This document shows positions 18,742 through 28,925 of a DNA stretch of 39,705 nucleotides, in pieces (the first letter of the stretch is position 1; every line of letters begins with the position of its first letter). This DNA is from Oscillospiraceae bacterium (lineage in GTDB: Bacteria; Bacillota; Clostridia; Oscillospirales; CAG-272). The notes under the pieces were generated by a model. That model did not search any database, had not been told where the DNA came from, and worked only from the letters and a program-made list of their open reading frames with translations. The stretch lies in the NCBI GenBank assembly GCA_015064785.1, contig SVRM01000030.1, forward strand, positions 1 through 39,705, written 5' to 3'. Both the position numbers and the translations under genes were made by a program.

Positions 18742-19201
18742 GCGCAGGTTCCCCCTCTCCCTCACCGTGCGCATGTTCCTGTTCATGCTCGTGGTGATGA
18801 TGTCCGGAACGCGCATGGATGGATTGCATCTTTTCACGTACCATGATGCGCTCCTCCGCCAGCTGCTCGTATAATCCGAGCGGTGTCCAGTTACGGTTGG
18901 TTTCCGTCAGCATCGCCATCAGCGACGGACGGGAAAACTTTGCGGCCTTTGCTTCATTGAGGAACTTCTGCACCGCCGCCATCGTCATATTGGCAAACAG
19001 CAGCATCGGTTCCGAAAGGGCTGCATCAGCCACGGCTCCGGTCGGCTCATCCATACCGCAGAGAACACCGATGGTTTCGCCGTACTGTGCCGGATCCGCC
19101 TTCACCAACTGAATACCGTGGCGGATACAGAGAATGCGGAGCGCGGCAGTCTGTTTCTGCTGTAATTCAAACGCCAAAAGAATCGGCAGATTGGGATTCA
19201 T
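18731..19201 (-). CDS. DUF3783-like protein with His/Glu-rich C-terminal tail
   Basis: PSLMAMLTETNRNWTPLGLYEQLAEER motif; tail HHHHEHEQEHAHGEGEGEPAHES. Confidence 0.68.
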   Translation of the reverse strand: MNPNLPILLAFELQQKQTAALRILCIRHGIQLVKADPAQYGETIGVLCGMDEPTGAVADAALSEPMLLFANMTMAAVQKFLNEAKAAKFSRPSLMAMLTETNRNWTPLGLYEQLAEERIMVREKMQSIHARSGHHHHEHEQEHAHGEGEGEPAHES

Positions 19202-20295
19202 AGAGATTCTTCCTCCTTATGTGCATTATCGATATTCCCGTGTGTGGCAAGATAATCCGCCTTTGCATGGACCGCTTCATCATCTGCGGGGAAAACGATG
19301 CCGTTTTGGCGGCGCACTTCGTCGATGATTTCCAGTTCAATGACGGAATTCTCAAGATACTCGTTTTCGTAAAGACCTTCTCTGCACAGGCGCGCAAATT
19401 CGGTCAGCTCATAGATCATGTTGTTGTCAACCGCGGCAAACGGAATTTCTTCTTCCCATTTGCCCTGATTGCCGAGATTCGGTGAACCCTTGTGATAAAT
19501 GATGCGCATATCGGTCGGCATCGTGATCTTGCCGACTGCCAGTGTGGCATCCTCACCGACAAACAGATTGGGCGTGACCGATTCCGTAATCTTGGAATAG
19601 GACAGCTCCGCCTTCATATCGCCGTAATCGAGCAGAACATGCCCCGATCCTTCAAAACCGTTGTGAAGGAGTGTGGACATGGACAAAATACGGCGCGGTC
19701 TGCCAAACAGCTTTGCCGCAATGTGCACGATGTATACGCCGATGTCCATAATCGCCGCATTGGAATATGCGGGATTGAACGCATTCTGAATCTCTCCCGC
19801 CTTGAACTTATCATAACGGGACGAATACTGATTGAAATCAAGAACGACGCGGCGCAGCCGGCCAAGCTTCGGCAGCTGTTCCCGCACCAGTGCAATGCAC
19901 GGGTCAAAGGACGGACGCATCGCCTCCAGCAGGACACAGCGGTTTGTCCGTGCGGCATCAATCATTTCGGAAAGCTCGCGGGAATTGGTGGCAATGACCT
20001 TTTCGCACAGGACATGCCGTCCGGCATTCAGCGCACGGACCGCCTGCGCTGCATGTGCGAAATTCGGACTTGCGATGTAAACGGCATCGATGCAGTCAGA
20101 TGCCAGAAACGCATCGTAATCGGTAAATACATGCGGGATGCCGTGCTTTTGTGCAAAAGTATCCCCTGTCTGTTGGGCGCGGGAATACACGGCGGTAATT
20201 TCCACGCAGTCAAGCGATGCGGCAGCTTCTGCCAGCCAGTCACTGACGAAATTGGTACCGACAATACCGATACGGATGGGAGTGATCTTTGACAT
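19198..20295 (-). CDS. Gfo/Idh/MocA family oxidoreductase
   Basis: IGIVGTNFVSDWLAEAAASL...DAVYIASPNFAHAAQAVRALNAGRHVLCEKVIATNSRELSEMIDAA. Confidence 0.93.
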   Translation of the reverse strand: MSKITPIRIGIVGTNFVSDWLAEAAASLDCVEITAVYSRAQQTGDTFAQKHGIPHVFTDYDAFLASDCIDAVYIASPNFAHAAQAVRALNAGRHVLCEKVIATNSRELSEMIDAARTNRCVLLEAMRPSFDPCIALVREQLPKLGRLRRVVLDFNQYSSRYDKFKAGEIQNAFNPAYSNAAIMDIGVYIVHIAAKLFGRPRRILSMSTLLHNGFEGSGHVLLDYGDMKAELSYSKITESVTPNLFVGEDATLAVGKITMPTDMRIIYHKGSPNLGNQGKWEEEIPFAAVDNNMIYELTEFARLCREGLYENEYLENSVIELEIIDEVRRQNGIVFPADDEAVHAKADYLATHGNIDNAHKEEESL

Positions 20296-20516
20296 AACGG
20301 ATTTCTCCTTTGTTTATACAATATTCTTTATTATATCCCAAATCACGCAGAAAATCAAGCGTCGGCTGTGAATATCCGCATGTTTTTGCCCGTCAATCCC
20401 GATTTTCGGCATATTGCTGAAATACACCACTGAAATTTCGTACACTTTGCCGATAGAAAATCAGCGGTTTTCGCGTTATAATAATGAAAAAATCCATATT
20501 TGAGGAGGATTACCCG

Positions 20517-22370
20517 ATGGGAGCTGTCTTTTCCCCGCGCGGCATCACCGCAGATACCGTTGTGTCCAGAGCCGCATTCCGCCCATTTCTTGCCGAATCC
20601 TTTGATATCCGCCGGATGCTCAGTCCCTACGGTGCGGATTTTGTCCGCCGCGCCGAAGAACTGGCTGCGGAGCCATATCCGCAGCTGTGCGCTTCCGTAT
20701 ATATGCAGTTTGTCAGAAACGGCAACCGATCCAACTATGAGGAGCTGTATTTCCGCCGCCGCTCCATGCTGACCACATTTGTGATGGCTGAGCTGTATGA
20801 GGGCAAGGGGCGCTTTGTCGACCGCATCATCGACGGCATGTGGTTTATCATGGAGGAGTCGTCCTGGATCATCCCGGCACACAACTGGTCGGGCAAGCCC
20901 GTCACCGGCGGCGTCGTTTCCCTGCCCGATACGTTTTCCACGTCAGACGCCGGCGACGACATGAAACACATTGATCTGTTTTCGGCAGGAACCGGCGGGC
21001 AGATGGCATGGCTGTGGTATCTCACGGGTGAGATTCTCGACCGCGAAAATCCCGTGATCCGCACACGCCTGTATTCTCAGCTGCACCAGCGCATTCTGCA
21101 TCCATTCTATACCTATAACCATGACGGGTGGATGGGTACCCGCGGCAACACGCTGAACAACTGGACACCGTGGATTGTCTCCAATGTTCTGACCGTCATC
21201 GCACTCTGTGAAGACAAGGACGAAAACCGCCGTGCCGGTGTCGCAAAATGTCTGGAGATTCTTGACCGATACATCGCATTTCTGCCGGAGGACGGCGGCT
21301 GTGATGAAGGTCCCGGCTACTGGAGTGTTGCGGGCGGTTCCCTGTTTGACTGTCTGGAGCTGCTGTATGATATCACAAAAGGCGAAATCAATGTTTTTGA
21401 CGAACCTGTCATCCGCCGCTTCTGCGAATACATCATGAATGTCTGCATTAAGGAGGATCAGTACATCAACTTTGCCGATGCCGCATCGCGTCTGCATCCC
21501 GACTTCCGCATGATTTCCCGTATGGGCAGAAAGATCGGTTCCCCGCGTCTGTCCGCATTTGCATCCACCATTGTCCGCTCCCCCGATGTCTGCCCGCTGA
21601 CCGACGCACAGTCCTACCGTTTTTATGCGAATCTTGTGGAGCCGATTCCGCAGCCGCAGACACACCTTCCCGCACAGCATACGTTCTTTGGGGACCTGCA
21701 AATCGCCGTTTCCCGCGAGATCACCGATGACGGTGTCGGTATGTTCTTAGCACTCAAAGGCGGCAATAACGCAGAGTCGCACAACCACAACGACGTCGGT
21801 CAGTTCATTCTCTTTGACCGCGGTACTCCGATCATCATGGATGCCGGTGTCGAGCGCTACTGCCGCGACACCTTCAGCGACAAGCGCTATACCCTGTGGG
21901 CTATGCGCGGCAATTACCATAACATCGCAAACATCAATGACATCGAGCAGCAGCCGGGCGGCAAATATCACGCAAAAGTGCTCTCTTACTGCGAGGAAAC
22001 CGGTGCAATGGCACTCGATCTCACCGAAGCCTATCCGACCGAGGCCGGCATTGCAGCCTATACACGCGACGCAGTGCTCACTGGCAGTACCGTAACCGTA
22101 CATGACCGACTGGAGCTGAAAGCCCCCGGACATGCGTGCTTCCGGTATCTGACGCCGGACAAACCCACCATCAGCGGAAATGAAATCCGCTTTGCATCGG
22201 GACACACCGCAGTGTTTGATCCCGCACTGACCGCATCTGTGGACGCAGTCGATCTCGGCGGCGGAAAAATTGCCAGAGAATGGCACCGCGAAACACTCTG
22301 GCGCATCACCATCTCCACCGCAGACGGCATCACCATATGTGACCACACGCTGACCTTTGACAGAATGTAA
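20517..22370 (+). CDS. Heparinase II/III family protein (alginate-lyase-like)
   Basis: ESHNHNDVGQFILFDRGTPIIMDAGVERYCRDTFSDKRYTLWAMRGNYHNIANIN; toroid-like N-terminus; start at MGAVFSP after gaggagg. Confidence 0.85.
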   Translation: MGAVFSPRGITADTVVSRAAFRPFLAESFDIRRMLSPYGADFVRRAEELAAEPYPQLCASVYMQFVRNGNRSNYEELYFRRRSMLTTFVMAELYEGKGRFVDRIIDGMWFIMEESSWIIPAHNWSGKPVTGGVVSLPDTFSTSDAGDDMKHIDLFSAGTGGQMAWLWYLTGEILDRENPVIRTRLYSQLHQRILHPFYTYNHDGWMGTRGNTLNNWTPWIVSNVLTVIALCEDKDENRRAGVAKCLEILDRYIAFLPEDGGCDEGPGYWSVAGGSLFDCLELLYDITKGEINVFDEPVIRRFCEYIMNVCIKEDQYINFADAASRLHPDFRMISRMGRKIGSPRLSAFASTIVRSPDVCPLTDAQSYRFYANLVEPIPQPQTHLPAQHTFFGDLQIAVSREITDDGVGMFLALKGGNNAESHNHNDVGQFILFDRGTPIIMDAGVERYCRDTFSDKRYTLWAMRGNYHNIANINDIEQQPGGKYHAKVLSYCEETGAMALDLTEAYPTEAGIAAYTRDAVLTGSTVTVHDRLELKAPGHACFRYLTPDKPTISGNEIRFASGHTAVFDPALTASVDAVDLGGGKIAREWHRETLWRITISTADGITICDHTLTFDRM

Positions 22371-22395
22371 TACAACAAGAAAGAGAATACCACCT

Positions 22396-23340
22396 ATGAA
22401 CTACACCGAATTTGTCACAGAAGTGTGCAAAACACTGTCCTTCCCCGCCGTAGCTGCCACATGTTTTTCCGGACTTGAATGGAATCTTTCCCAAAATTCC
22501 GCCTTTGCCGATGCACTCGAGGAGCAGGTTACCCGATTCTGCGGTGATGCCTCACAGCATCTGAGCGAAATCATTCCCGTGATTGAAGCGCTTGCCACGG
22601 AATACAGCGAAAATCCGTATACGCTCGATCTTGTTTATATCATGCACTGCGCATACCATACCCGCATCCGTTACAGAGAAGCCGGACTATCCGAGAAACT
22701 GTTCTGGGACGGCATGGCGGACCTGCGGTATAAACTACTGGAATGCATGGCGTGCAAAAACGTCCCCGGTACGTTTGTTGCGCCGTGGAACGAAGGTTTT
22801 CTGCGGCTCGGACGGTTTACACTGGGGCGGTTCCAATATGAACCCACCGGCTGCTATCACGGAGAGGACATGACGCTGGAATGCGGATATACGGTCACGG
22901 ATGGCACCCGCTATCTGAACTTCCACATTCCGAGCAGCGGAGTACCGCTGACAGACGAAGTACGTATGGACTCCTACCGACAGGCATACAATTACTTCCG
23001 CGACTGGGTCGGCGGAGATGTTGTCCTGCTTCATACCGGAAGCTGGCTTCTGTATCCGGAGCATCGCAGAATCCTGCCGCCGCACTCCAACATCCTGCGC
23101 TTTATGGATGATTTTGAGATTTATGCCTCCTCCGAAACAGATCACTTCGGCAATGCATGGCGTGTCTTCGGCGCTTATGCCAATCTGCCTGCATCGGAAT
23201 GGCCGGAGGACACCTCCCTGCGTCGTGCGTTCAAAGCACACATTCTCGCAGGCGGCAAGAGTGGTCACGGCTCCGGCTTCATTGTGATGCACAACGGAGA
23301 AAATGTCACCCACCGCAAAGGGTATTTTGAAAAACAGTAA
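22396..23340 (+). CDS. Putative acyltransferase-like protein (possibly NAT_N/GNAT_C type)
   Basis: Architecture YIMHCAYHTRIRYREAGLSEKLFWDGMADLRYKL...FRLGR...LNFHIPSSGVPLTDEVRMDSYRQAYNYFRD. Family recollection only moderately certain. Confidence 0.5.
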   Translation: MNYTEFVTEVCKTLSFPAVAATCFSGLEWNLSQNSAFADALEEQVTRFCGDASQHLSEIIPVIEALATEYSENPYTLDLVYIMHCAYHTRIRYREAGLSEKLFWDGMADLRYKLLECMACKNVPGTFVAPWNEGFLRLGRFTLGRFQYEPTGCYHGEDMTLECGYTVTDGTRYLNFHIPSSGVPLTDEVRMDSYRQAYNYFRDWVGGDVVLLHTGSWLLYPEHRRILPPHSNILRFMDDFEIYASSETDHFGNAWRVFGAYANLPASEWPEDTSLRRAFKAHILAGGKSGHGSGFIVMHNGENVTHRKGYFEKQ

Positions 23341-23353
23341 ACGCCCAAAACAG

Positions 23354-23395
23354 AGCAAGGACACATCGGTATCCACACCGGATGTGTCCTTGAAT
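23354..23395. terminator. Bidirectional terminator between convergent genes
   Basis: caaggacacatc...ggatgtgtccttg followed by aatttt. Confidence 0.75.
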
Positions 23396-23396
23396 T

Positions 23397-24191
23397 TTAT
23401 ATACCGATATCGATTCTGCTCAGCTTCTCAAAGAGGATATCGTCCTCATCCTCGGTATCCGCCGCGGCTTCAATTCTGCGCCGGATACCGAGCATCCGCT
23501 CATCTGTCTGGCGGATCGTCTCAGCACACAGCCGCAGCTCCTCGGCAATCGCTTCCTGATCGGGAATCTCCTGCTTGTATTTCATCTGATGCTCCAGTGA
23601 AGCCCAGAAATCCATGGCAATGGTGCGAATCTGCACCTCGACCTTCATGTCCAGTCTGTGATCGGCAAAGAAAACCGGCACTGTGACAATCAGATGCAGA
23701 GAGCGGTATCCATTGGGCTTCGGCTCAGCGATATAGTCCTTGCGGCGCAGAAGCGTGATGTCGTCCTGCGCAAGAAAGGCATCGGCAATCAGATAAATAT
23801 CGTCTATATACGAGCAGATGACGCGCACGCCGCCGACATCGTGAATGTATTTTTCGATGTTTTCTACAGACAGCCCGCAGTTGTACCGTGCGAGCTTTTC
23901 TGTAATGCTTGCGGTCGTCTTCAGTCTTGTGGAAATCGATGCAATCGGATTGCGGCGGTTGCGCACCTTGAACTCCGTGTTCAGAATATCAAATTTTGTC
24001 TCTACTTCCTTCATGGCGCAGGTGTACATCATCATCAGCTCTTTGTAATTGACAATGGTTTCCATCATACGGCGTGCACGTGCCTGCATCTTTTCCACAG
24101 ACGAATCCGACAGGGTTGTCAGACCCGCTTCCATTGCACCGTAAATCCGCCCGACAGCAGGTTCCTTTTCCGGTATTTCCAGTTTCGGCAT
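23397..24191 (-). CDS. RelA/SpoT-domain protein (small alarmone synthetase, RelQ/YjbM-like)
   Basis: RNPIASISTRLKTTASITEKLARY...DVGGVRVICSYIDDIYLIAD...PKPNGYRSLHLIVTVPV...VEVQIRTIAMDFWASLEHQMKYK. Confidence 0.92.
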   Translation of the reverse strand: MPKLEIPEKEPAVGRIYGAMEAGLTTLSDSSVEKMQARARRMMETIVNYKELMMMYTCAMKEVETKFDILNTEFKVRNRRNPIASISTRLKTTASITEKLARYNCGLSVENIEKYIHDVGGVRVICSYIDDIYLIADAFLAQDDITLLRRKDYIAEPKPNGYRSLHLIVTVPVFFADHRLDMKVEVQIRTIAMDFWASLEHQMKYKQEIPDQEAIAEELRLCAETIRQTDERMLGIRRRIEAAADTEDEDDILFEKLSRIDIGI

Positions 24192-24379
24192 GATTTGTTT
24201 CCTTCCTTTTTGTTTTTTTCAGTATACCACAGATTTGTGGAATTGGCAAAAACGGAGTATGAAAAAAATCGCAACAGGCTGTAAACTTTTTATTGTGCGG
24301 ATTTCTGTCAGATTCTGGACAAATGCCGCAGAGTATGGTATAATGATGTAAAGTTCACACAACGGAGGAATTCCAAACA

Positions 24380-24799
24380 ATGCAGGTTACAGTCATTGAC
24401 GGACAGGGTGGACAGCTCGGCGCACAGCTTGTCCGCGAAATCAACGCCCAGCTGCCGCAGCTGACCCTCACCGCCGTCGGCACCAACGCCGCTGCTACCG
24501 CCGCCATGCTCAAAGCCGGAGCCAAACAGGCAGCAACCGGCGAAAACCCGGTTATCGTTGCCTGCCGCCGCGCCGATATCATCATCGGTCCCATCGGCAT
24601 TGTGATTGCTGACGCCATGCTCGGCGAGGTTACCCCGAAAATGGCCGCCGCTGTCGGTCAATCCGATGCCAAGCGCATTTTGATTCCGATGAATAAATGC
24701 GACACACAGATTGCCGGTGTTCCGGACATGACCACCGCTGCGCTGATGGAAGATGTTCTGGATCGCCTGCGCAAGCTCACAGAAAAAAACGCAGATTGA
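24380..24799 (+). CDS. DUF3842 family protein
   Basis: MQVTVIDGQGGQLGAQLVREI...GTNAAATAAMLKAGA...ADIIIGPIGIVIADAMLGEVTPKMA. Confidence 0.88.
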   Translation: MQVTVIDGQGGQLGAQLVREINAQLPQLTLTAVGTNAAATAAMLKAGAKQAATGENPVIVACRRADIIIGPIGIVIADAMLGEVTPKMAAAVGQSDAKRILIPMNKCDTQIAGVPDMTTAALMEDVLDRLRKLTEKNAD

Positions 24800-24830
24800 T
24801 CGGCAGGTGAGACGGAATTTCCGCTGCCCC

Positions 24831-24859
24831 TTGACAAATCTGCGAACCCATGGTATAAT
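24831..24859 (+). promoter_or_regulatory. Promoter upstream of the ECF S-component leader
   Basis: Perfect TTGACA - 17 nt - TATAAT. Confidence 0.9.
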
Positions 24860-24954
24860 ATTTCCGCGATTCAGAAGAACCGCACGGAAACAGAAGTTTC
24901 CCGCATTCCCAATGCACGCCAAACATAGATACATATTCAGAACAGATACACAGA

Positions 24955-24997
24955 AGGTGTCATGTTCCCAGAAGGGGACACGATGCCTTTTATTTTT
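24955..24997 (+). terminator. Leader terminator/attenuator upstream of ECF S-component
   Basis: aggtgtcatgttccc-agaa-ggggacacgatgcct followed by tttattttttt, located before the start codon at 25017. Confidence 0.65.
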
Positions 24998-25016
24998 TCA
25001 AACCGAGGACACTGAT

Positions 25017-25556
25017 ATGAGGTATTCAAAAAGCATCAAAAAACTCGTTCTTTCTGCCATGTTTTGCGCACTGGCGTATCTTCTGCCGTTTCTCACAGGA
25101 CAGATCCCGGAAATCGGCGCGATGCTATGCCCGATGCACATCCCGGTCCTGCTCTGCGGTTTTCTCTGCGGTTGGCAATGGGGACTTGCCGTCGGCTTTA
25201 CGGTGCCGCTGTTCCGCTCCGTAACGCTGGGTATGCCGCCGCCGTTCCCGACTGCTTTCTGCATGGCATTTGAGCTTGCCTGCTACGGTGCGGTCTGCGG
25301 TCTTCTCTATCGGCTTCTTCCGCACAGACGCTGGAGCTGTTATGCGGCTCTCATTGGCGCTATGCTTGCAGGACGCATTGTCTGGGGTACAGCCATGTTT
25401 CTCTGCATGGGTCTGACTGGCGGCAGCTTTGGGATTGCGGCGTTTCTTGCAGGTGCTGTGACCAATGCCATCCCAGGCATCATCGTACAGATTGTGCTTG
25501 TCCCGGTGCTTGTGATGATCGCAGAGGGGATCACCTCAAAGGGACAGATCCGATGA
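25017..25556 (+). CDS. ECF transporter S component (substrate unknown)
   Basis: Small multi-TM protein: LVLSAMFCALAYLLPFLTGQIPEIGAMLCPMHIPVLLCGFLCGWQWGLAVGFTVPLFRSVTLGMPPPFPTAFCMAFELACYGAVCGLLY. Confidence 0.82.
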   Translation: MRYSKSIKKLVLSAMFCALAYLLPFLTGQIPEIGAMLCPMHIPVLLCGFLCGWQWGLAVGFTVPLFRSVTLGMPPPFPTAFCMAFELACYGAVCGLLYRLLPHRRWSCYAALIGAMLAGRIVWGTAMFLCMGLTGGSFGIAAFLAGAVTNAIPGIIVQIVLVPVLVMIAEGITSKGQIR

Positions 25557-26069
25557 CCGCTCCAGAGACCAGATGACCAGGTCGGACACAGTGCCGTCGT
25601 ATTCCTGTTTTGTCTTGTACAGAATCCCCTCGCATGAAAATCCGCACCGCGCAAGAACCTTGCCGGACCGCGGATTTTCTGTTTTATGAAATGCAGTCAG
25701 CAGCTCAACACCACACATATCAAATGCATACCGGATGACAGCACGCACCGCCTCCGTCATGTATCCCTTGCCCCAGTCAGACGGCGACAGGACATAGGAA
25801 AGCGATTTTGCAAAATATTTGCCGCGGTTTTCGTCCGGATTGAGTTTTACTGCGCCGATCACGCGATTTTCATCCCGCAGGACAATCGCAAAATGATGTT
25901 CCTGCGTCATGTATGCACGCAGCGCTTCGGCAGCTTTCTCTCGTGTCTCATGCGGAGCCCATCCCGCCATCGGACCGACCTGCGGACTGGCGGAATAGGC
26001 AAACAGATCGTCTATGTCATCCTCCTGCCAGGGACGAAGCGTAAGACGGGCTGTTGTCAGTGTAACCAT
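25536..26069 (-). CDS. GNAT family N-acetyltransferase (RimJ-like)
   Basis: TARLTLRPWQEDDIDDLFAYSASPQVG...GYMTEAVRAVIRYAFDMCGVELLTAFHKTENPRSGKVLARCGFSCEG. Confidence 0.92.
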   Translation of the reverse strand: MVTLTTARLTLRPWQEDDIDDLFAYSASPQVGPMAGWAPHETREKAAEALRAYMTQEHHFAIVLRDENRVIGAVKLNPDENRGKYFAKSLSYVLSPSDWGKGYMTEAVRAVIRYAFDMCGVELLTAFHKTENPRSGKVLARCGFSCEGILYKTKQEYDGTVSDLVIWSLERSSDLSL

Positions 26070-26083
26070 GGGGGAGTCCTTTC

Positions 26084-26899
26084 TCAGTGATTGTTCGTAT
26101 GTGTCCGATAAAACCGCCGCCGCAGTTCCGTCGGTGTCATATCCTCGTGATAGGTAAAGTATTTCAGAAAGGCCTTGTAATCGTCAAAACCGGTCTGCGA
26201 TGCGATCCGTTTCAGCGGCAGATCTGTGGAAAGAAGCAAATTCCGGATGTGCGCCATCCGCATACGGTCAATATAGCTTTTGATTCCCACCCCATGGATG
26301 CGGCGGAACAAACGGGTCAGGTAATCTTCGTTATAACCGAAATGCGCGGCAATGTCGGAGGTGTGAACGGTGTGACCCGCATTGATGCGGATGTATTCCG
26401 CGATGTCGTTGACCAGACGGTCTTCCGCTGGTTCATGCGCAGGAGCCGGTTTTGAATGAATGGCATACTCAGTCAGCAATATCCCCAGCAGCGCATGAAA
26501 AACGGACTCCGAATAATGCGGCACAGGTGCATAATTGAGCAGCTGCCTGCATAACAGCGGAATCTGCGTATGATGCAGTGACGCAGTATGCAGCGGCAGA
26601 TGTTCCAGTGCCGCATTGGCTTCCGCAGAGTCTGTTTTTCCGTGTATCCAGAAAAACGATACCGCTTCCTCGCTTTCCGCATATCCTCCATGTTCTCTGC
26701 CGGGTCGGAAAAAGACAACATCACCGGCGCAGGCAATCAATCGCTGATCACCTTCATACAGATAAGCACAGCCCTGTATCATATATATGATTTCCCATGT
26801 TTCATAACAGCCGACCGGATGAATCCATGTCCCCTGCGAGGTGAATTTTCCTCCGTGTACATACTGTACTCCGTATTGCAGATAGTCTTCCTGCTTCAT
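26084..26899 (-). CDS. AraC family transcriptional regulator
   Basis: Cupin-like N-terminus and C-terminal HTH: VHTSDIAAHFGYNEDYLTRLFRRIHGVGIKSYIDRMRMAHIRNLLLSTDLPLKRIASQTGFDDYKAFLKYFTYHEDMTPTELRR. Confidence 0.94.
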   Translation of the reverse strand: MKQEDYLQYGVQYVHGGKFTSQGTWIHPVGCYETWEIIYMIQGCAYLYEGDQRLIACAGDVVFFRPGREHGGYAESEEAVSFFWIHGKTDSAEANAALEHLPLHTASLHHTQIPLLCRQLLNYAPVPHYSESVFHALLGILLTEYAIHSKPAPAHEPAEDRLVNDIAEYIRINAGHTVHTSDIAAHFGYNEDYLTRLFRRIHGVGIKSYIDRMRMAHIRNLLLSTDLPLKRIASQTGFDDYKAFLKYFTYHEDMTPTELRRRFYRTHTNNH

Positions 26900-27075
26900 G
26901 TCGGATTTTCACTCCTTTTTTCGGGTTTTTGCGGTTGTATTCGGAAACCGATTTATTATATAATATTATTATACAGGATAACCGTTGTTTTTTCAAGTTT
27001 TTTCTGCACATTCTCTGATTTTTCGACTTCAACAACCGATAAACACAACCACCATATGATTACAGGAGGTTCCAT

Positions 27076-28899
27076 ATGAAGCAGATTCCCTTTTATCACA
27101 CCCGATTGAACGGCGCATTCTGGGGAGAAAAACAGCGCATTTCAAAAGAAGTGACCGTCGATGCGGTCTACGACCGTTTTGCGGAAACCAAACGATTTGA
27201 AGCTCTGAAATGCGATGCCGAACAGCAGGCACGCGAAGGCTGGCACACGCACTTTTTCTGGGATTCCGACATTGCAAAATGGATTGAAGGTGCGGCTTAC
27301 ATTCTGGAGCGCGGACGCAATGATGCACTGGAAGCAAAGGTGGATGCCATCATCGACGATATGTGCGCAAATCAGATGGCAGACGGCTATTACAACTGCT
27401 TTTTCAAAATCTACGATACGGAAAAACGCTTCACCATCCGTGACCGGCATGAGCTGTACTGTCTCGGTCATCTGATCGAAGCGGCCATTGCGTATCGCCA
27501 TGCAACCGGCAAGGACAAGCTGCTCTGCATGGTTGAACGCTATGTCGATTATGTCATCCGCGTTTTCACCGTCGAAAAAACCGCAAAGTTTATGACTCCG
27601 GGACACGAGGAAATCGAGCTGGCGCTTGTCAAGCTGTACCGCGCAACCGGAAAGCAGAAGTATCTTGAGCTTGCGAAGTTCTTTGTTGACAAGCGCGGTG
27701 CCAATGCGCTTGACCCCGACGGCTACTGCGGTTTTGCTACGGCACACTACGCACAGGACCATTTGCCCGTCCGCGAGATGACAACAGCAGAAGGTCATTC
27801 CGTGCGTGCCATGTATCTGTATATCGCCATGGCAGATCTGGCACTGGAATGCGGAGATGAAGCACTGTTCCATGCCTGCGAAGCAATTCTCAAAAACGTC
27901 GCCCACAAGCGTATGTATGTCACCGGCGGTATCGGTTCCTCACACATCGGCGAGGCTTTCACCGTCGACTATGACTTAAAGAACGAGCCGGCTTATACAG
28001 AAACCTGCGCGACACTCGCGCTTGCGCTGTTCTGTCAGAGAATGACAAAGATCAAGCCGATGGGCTGGTATGCCGACACGGCAGAGCTTGCCATGTACAA
28101 CGGCTCCATTTCCGGTGTTTCGATGGCGGGTGATGAATTCTTCTACGAAAATCCGCTGGCCATCGACCTTGCCGACCACAACAAGAACCCAGCGACCAAG
28201 GACAAGGAACGCTATCCGATTACCCAGCGTCTCAAGGTCTTCGGCTGCTCCTGCTGCCCGCCCAACATTCTCCGCTTCATCAACGCCATCGGCGATTTCA
28301 TGTATACCGAGGACGGCGACACGCTGTATGTCCATCACTACATGAACGGCGAAACCGAATATGAAGGCAAGACCATCCGTCAGACAACGGCTTATCCTTC
28401 TTGCGGCAAGGTCAAGCTGGAAGTGGACGGCTACAAGAAGCTCGCTGTCCGCGTTCCCGGTTGGTGCACTGCATTTGAAGCATCCGCACCGTATGAAGTG
28501 CGTGACGGTTATGCGTATTTCGATGCAGTCGATGTTCTTGACCTTGATTTCCATATTCAGCCGCGCCTTGTCGTTTCCGCACCCGGGGTTCATGACAATG
28601 CCGGCAGAGTTGCGCTGCTGTACGGTCCCGTTGTTTACTGCATGGAGGGTGTGGACAACAAGGATGATATTTTCGCCCTCTCCATCGACCCGAATACCGC
28701 ATTTACGCTGACACCGGACGAATACTTCGGTATGCCCCGCATCACGGCAGACGGTTATCTGAAGGTCGATTGCGGTCAACTGTATACGGCAATCAATGCT
28801 GTACAGTATGAAAACCGCTGTCTGAACTTTATCCCGTATTACGCCATGGAAAACCGCGGCGAGACCGATATGCAGGTCTGGATTCCGCTAAAGGCCTGA
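27076..28899 (+). CDS. Glycoside hydrolase family 127-like (beta-L-arabinofuranosidase, former DUF1680)
   Basis: HFFWDSDIAKWIEGAAYIL, LYCLGHLIEAAIAYRHATGK, YAQDHLPVREMTTAEGHSVRAMYLYIAMADLA, RMYVTGGIGSSHIGEAFTVDYDLKNEPAYTETCATLAL, CSCCPPNILRF. Confidence 0.93.
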   Translation: MKQIPFYHTRLNGAFWGEKQRISKEVTVDAVYDRFAETKRFEALKCDAEQQAREGWHTHFFWDSDIAKWIEGAAYILERGRNDALEAKVDAIIDDMCANQMADGYYNCFFKIYDTEKRFTIRDRHELYCLGHLIEAAIAYRHATGKDKLLCMVERYVDYVIRVFTVEKTAKFMTPGHEEIELALVKLYRATGKQKYLELAKFFVDKRGANALDPDGYCGFATAHYAQDHLPVREMTTAEGHSVRAMYLYIAMADLALECGDEALFHACEAILKNVAHKRMYVTGGIGSSHIGEAFTVDYDLKNEPAYTETCATLALALFCQRMTKIKPMGWYADTAELAMYNGSISGVSMAGDEFFYENPLAIDLADHNKNPATKDKERYPITQRLKVFGCSCCPPNILRFINAIGDFMYTEDGDTLYVHHYMNGETEYEGKTIRQTTAYPSCGKVKLEVDGYKKLAVRVPGWCTAFEASAPYEVRDGYAYFDAVDVLDLDFHIQPRLVVSAPGVHDNAGRVALLYGPVVYCMEGVDNKDDIFALSIDPNTAFTLTPDEYFGMPRITADGYLKVDCGQLYTAINAVQYENRCLNFIPYYAMENRGETDMQVWIPLKA

Positions 28900-28925
28900 T
28901 CATCGCCATACAGGAGAACCCGATT

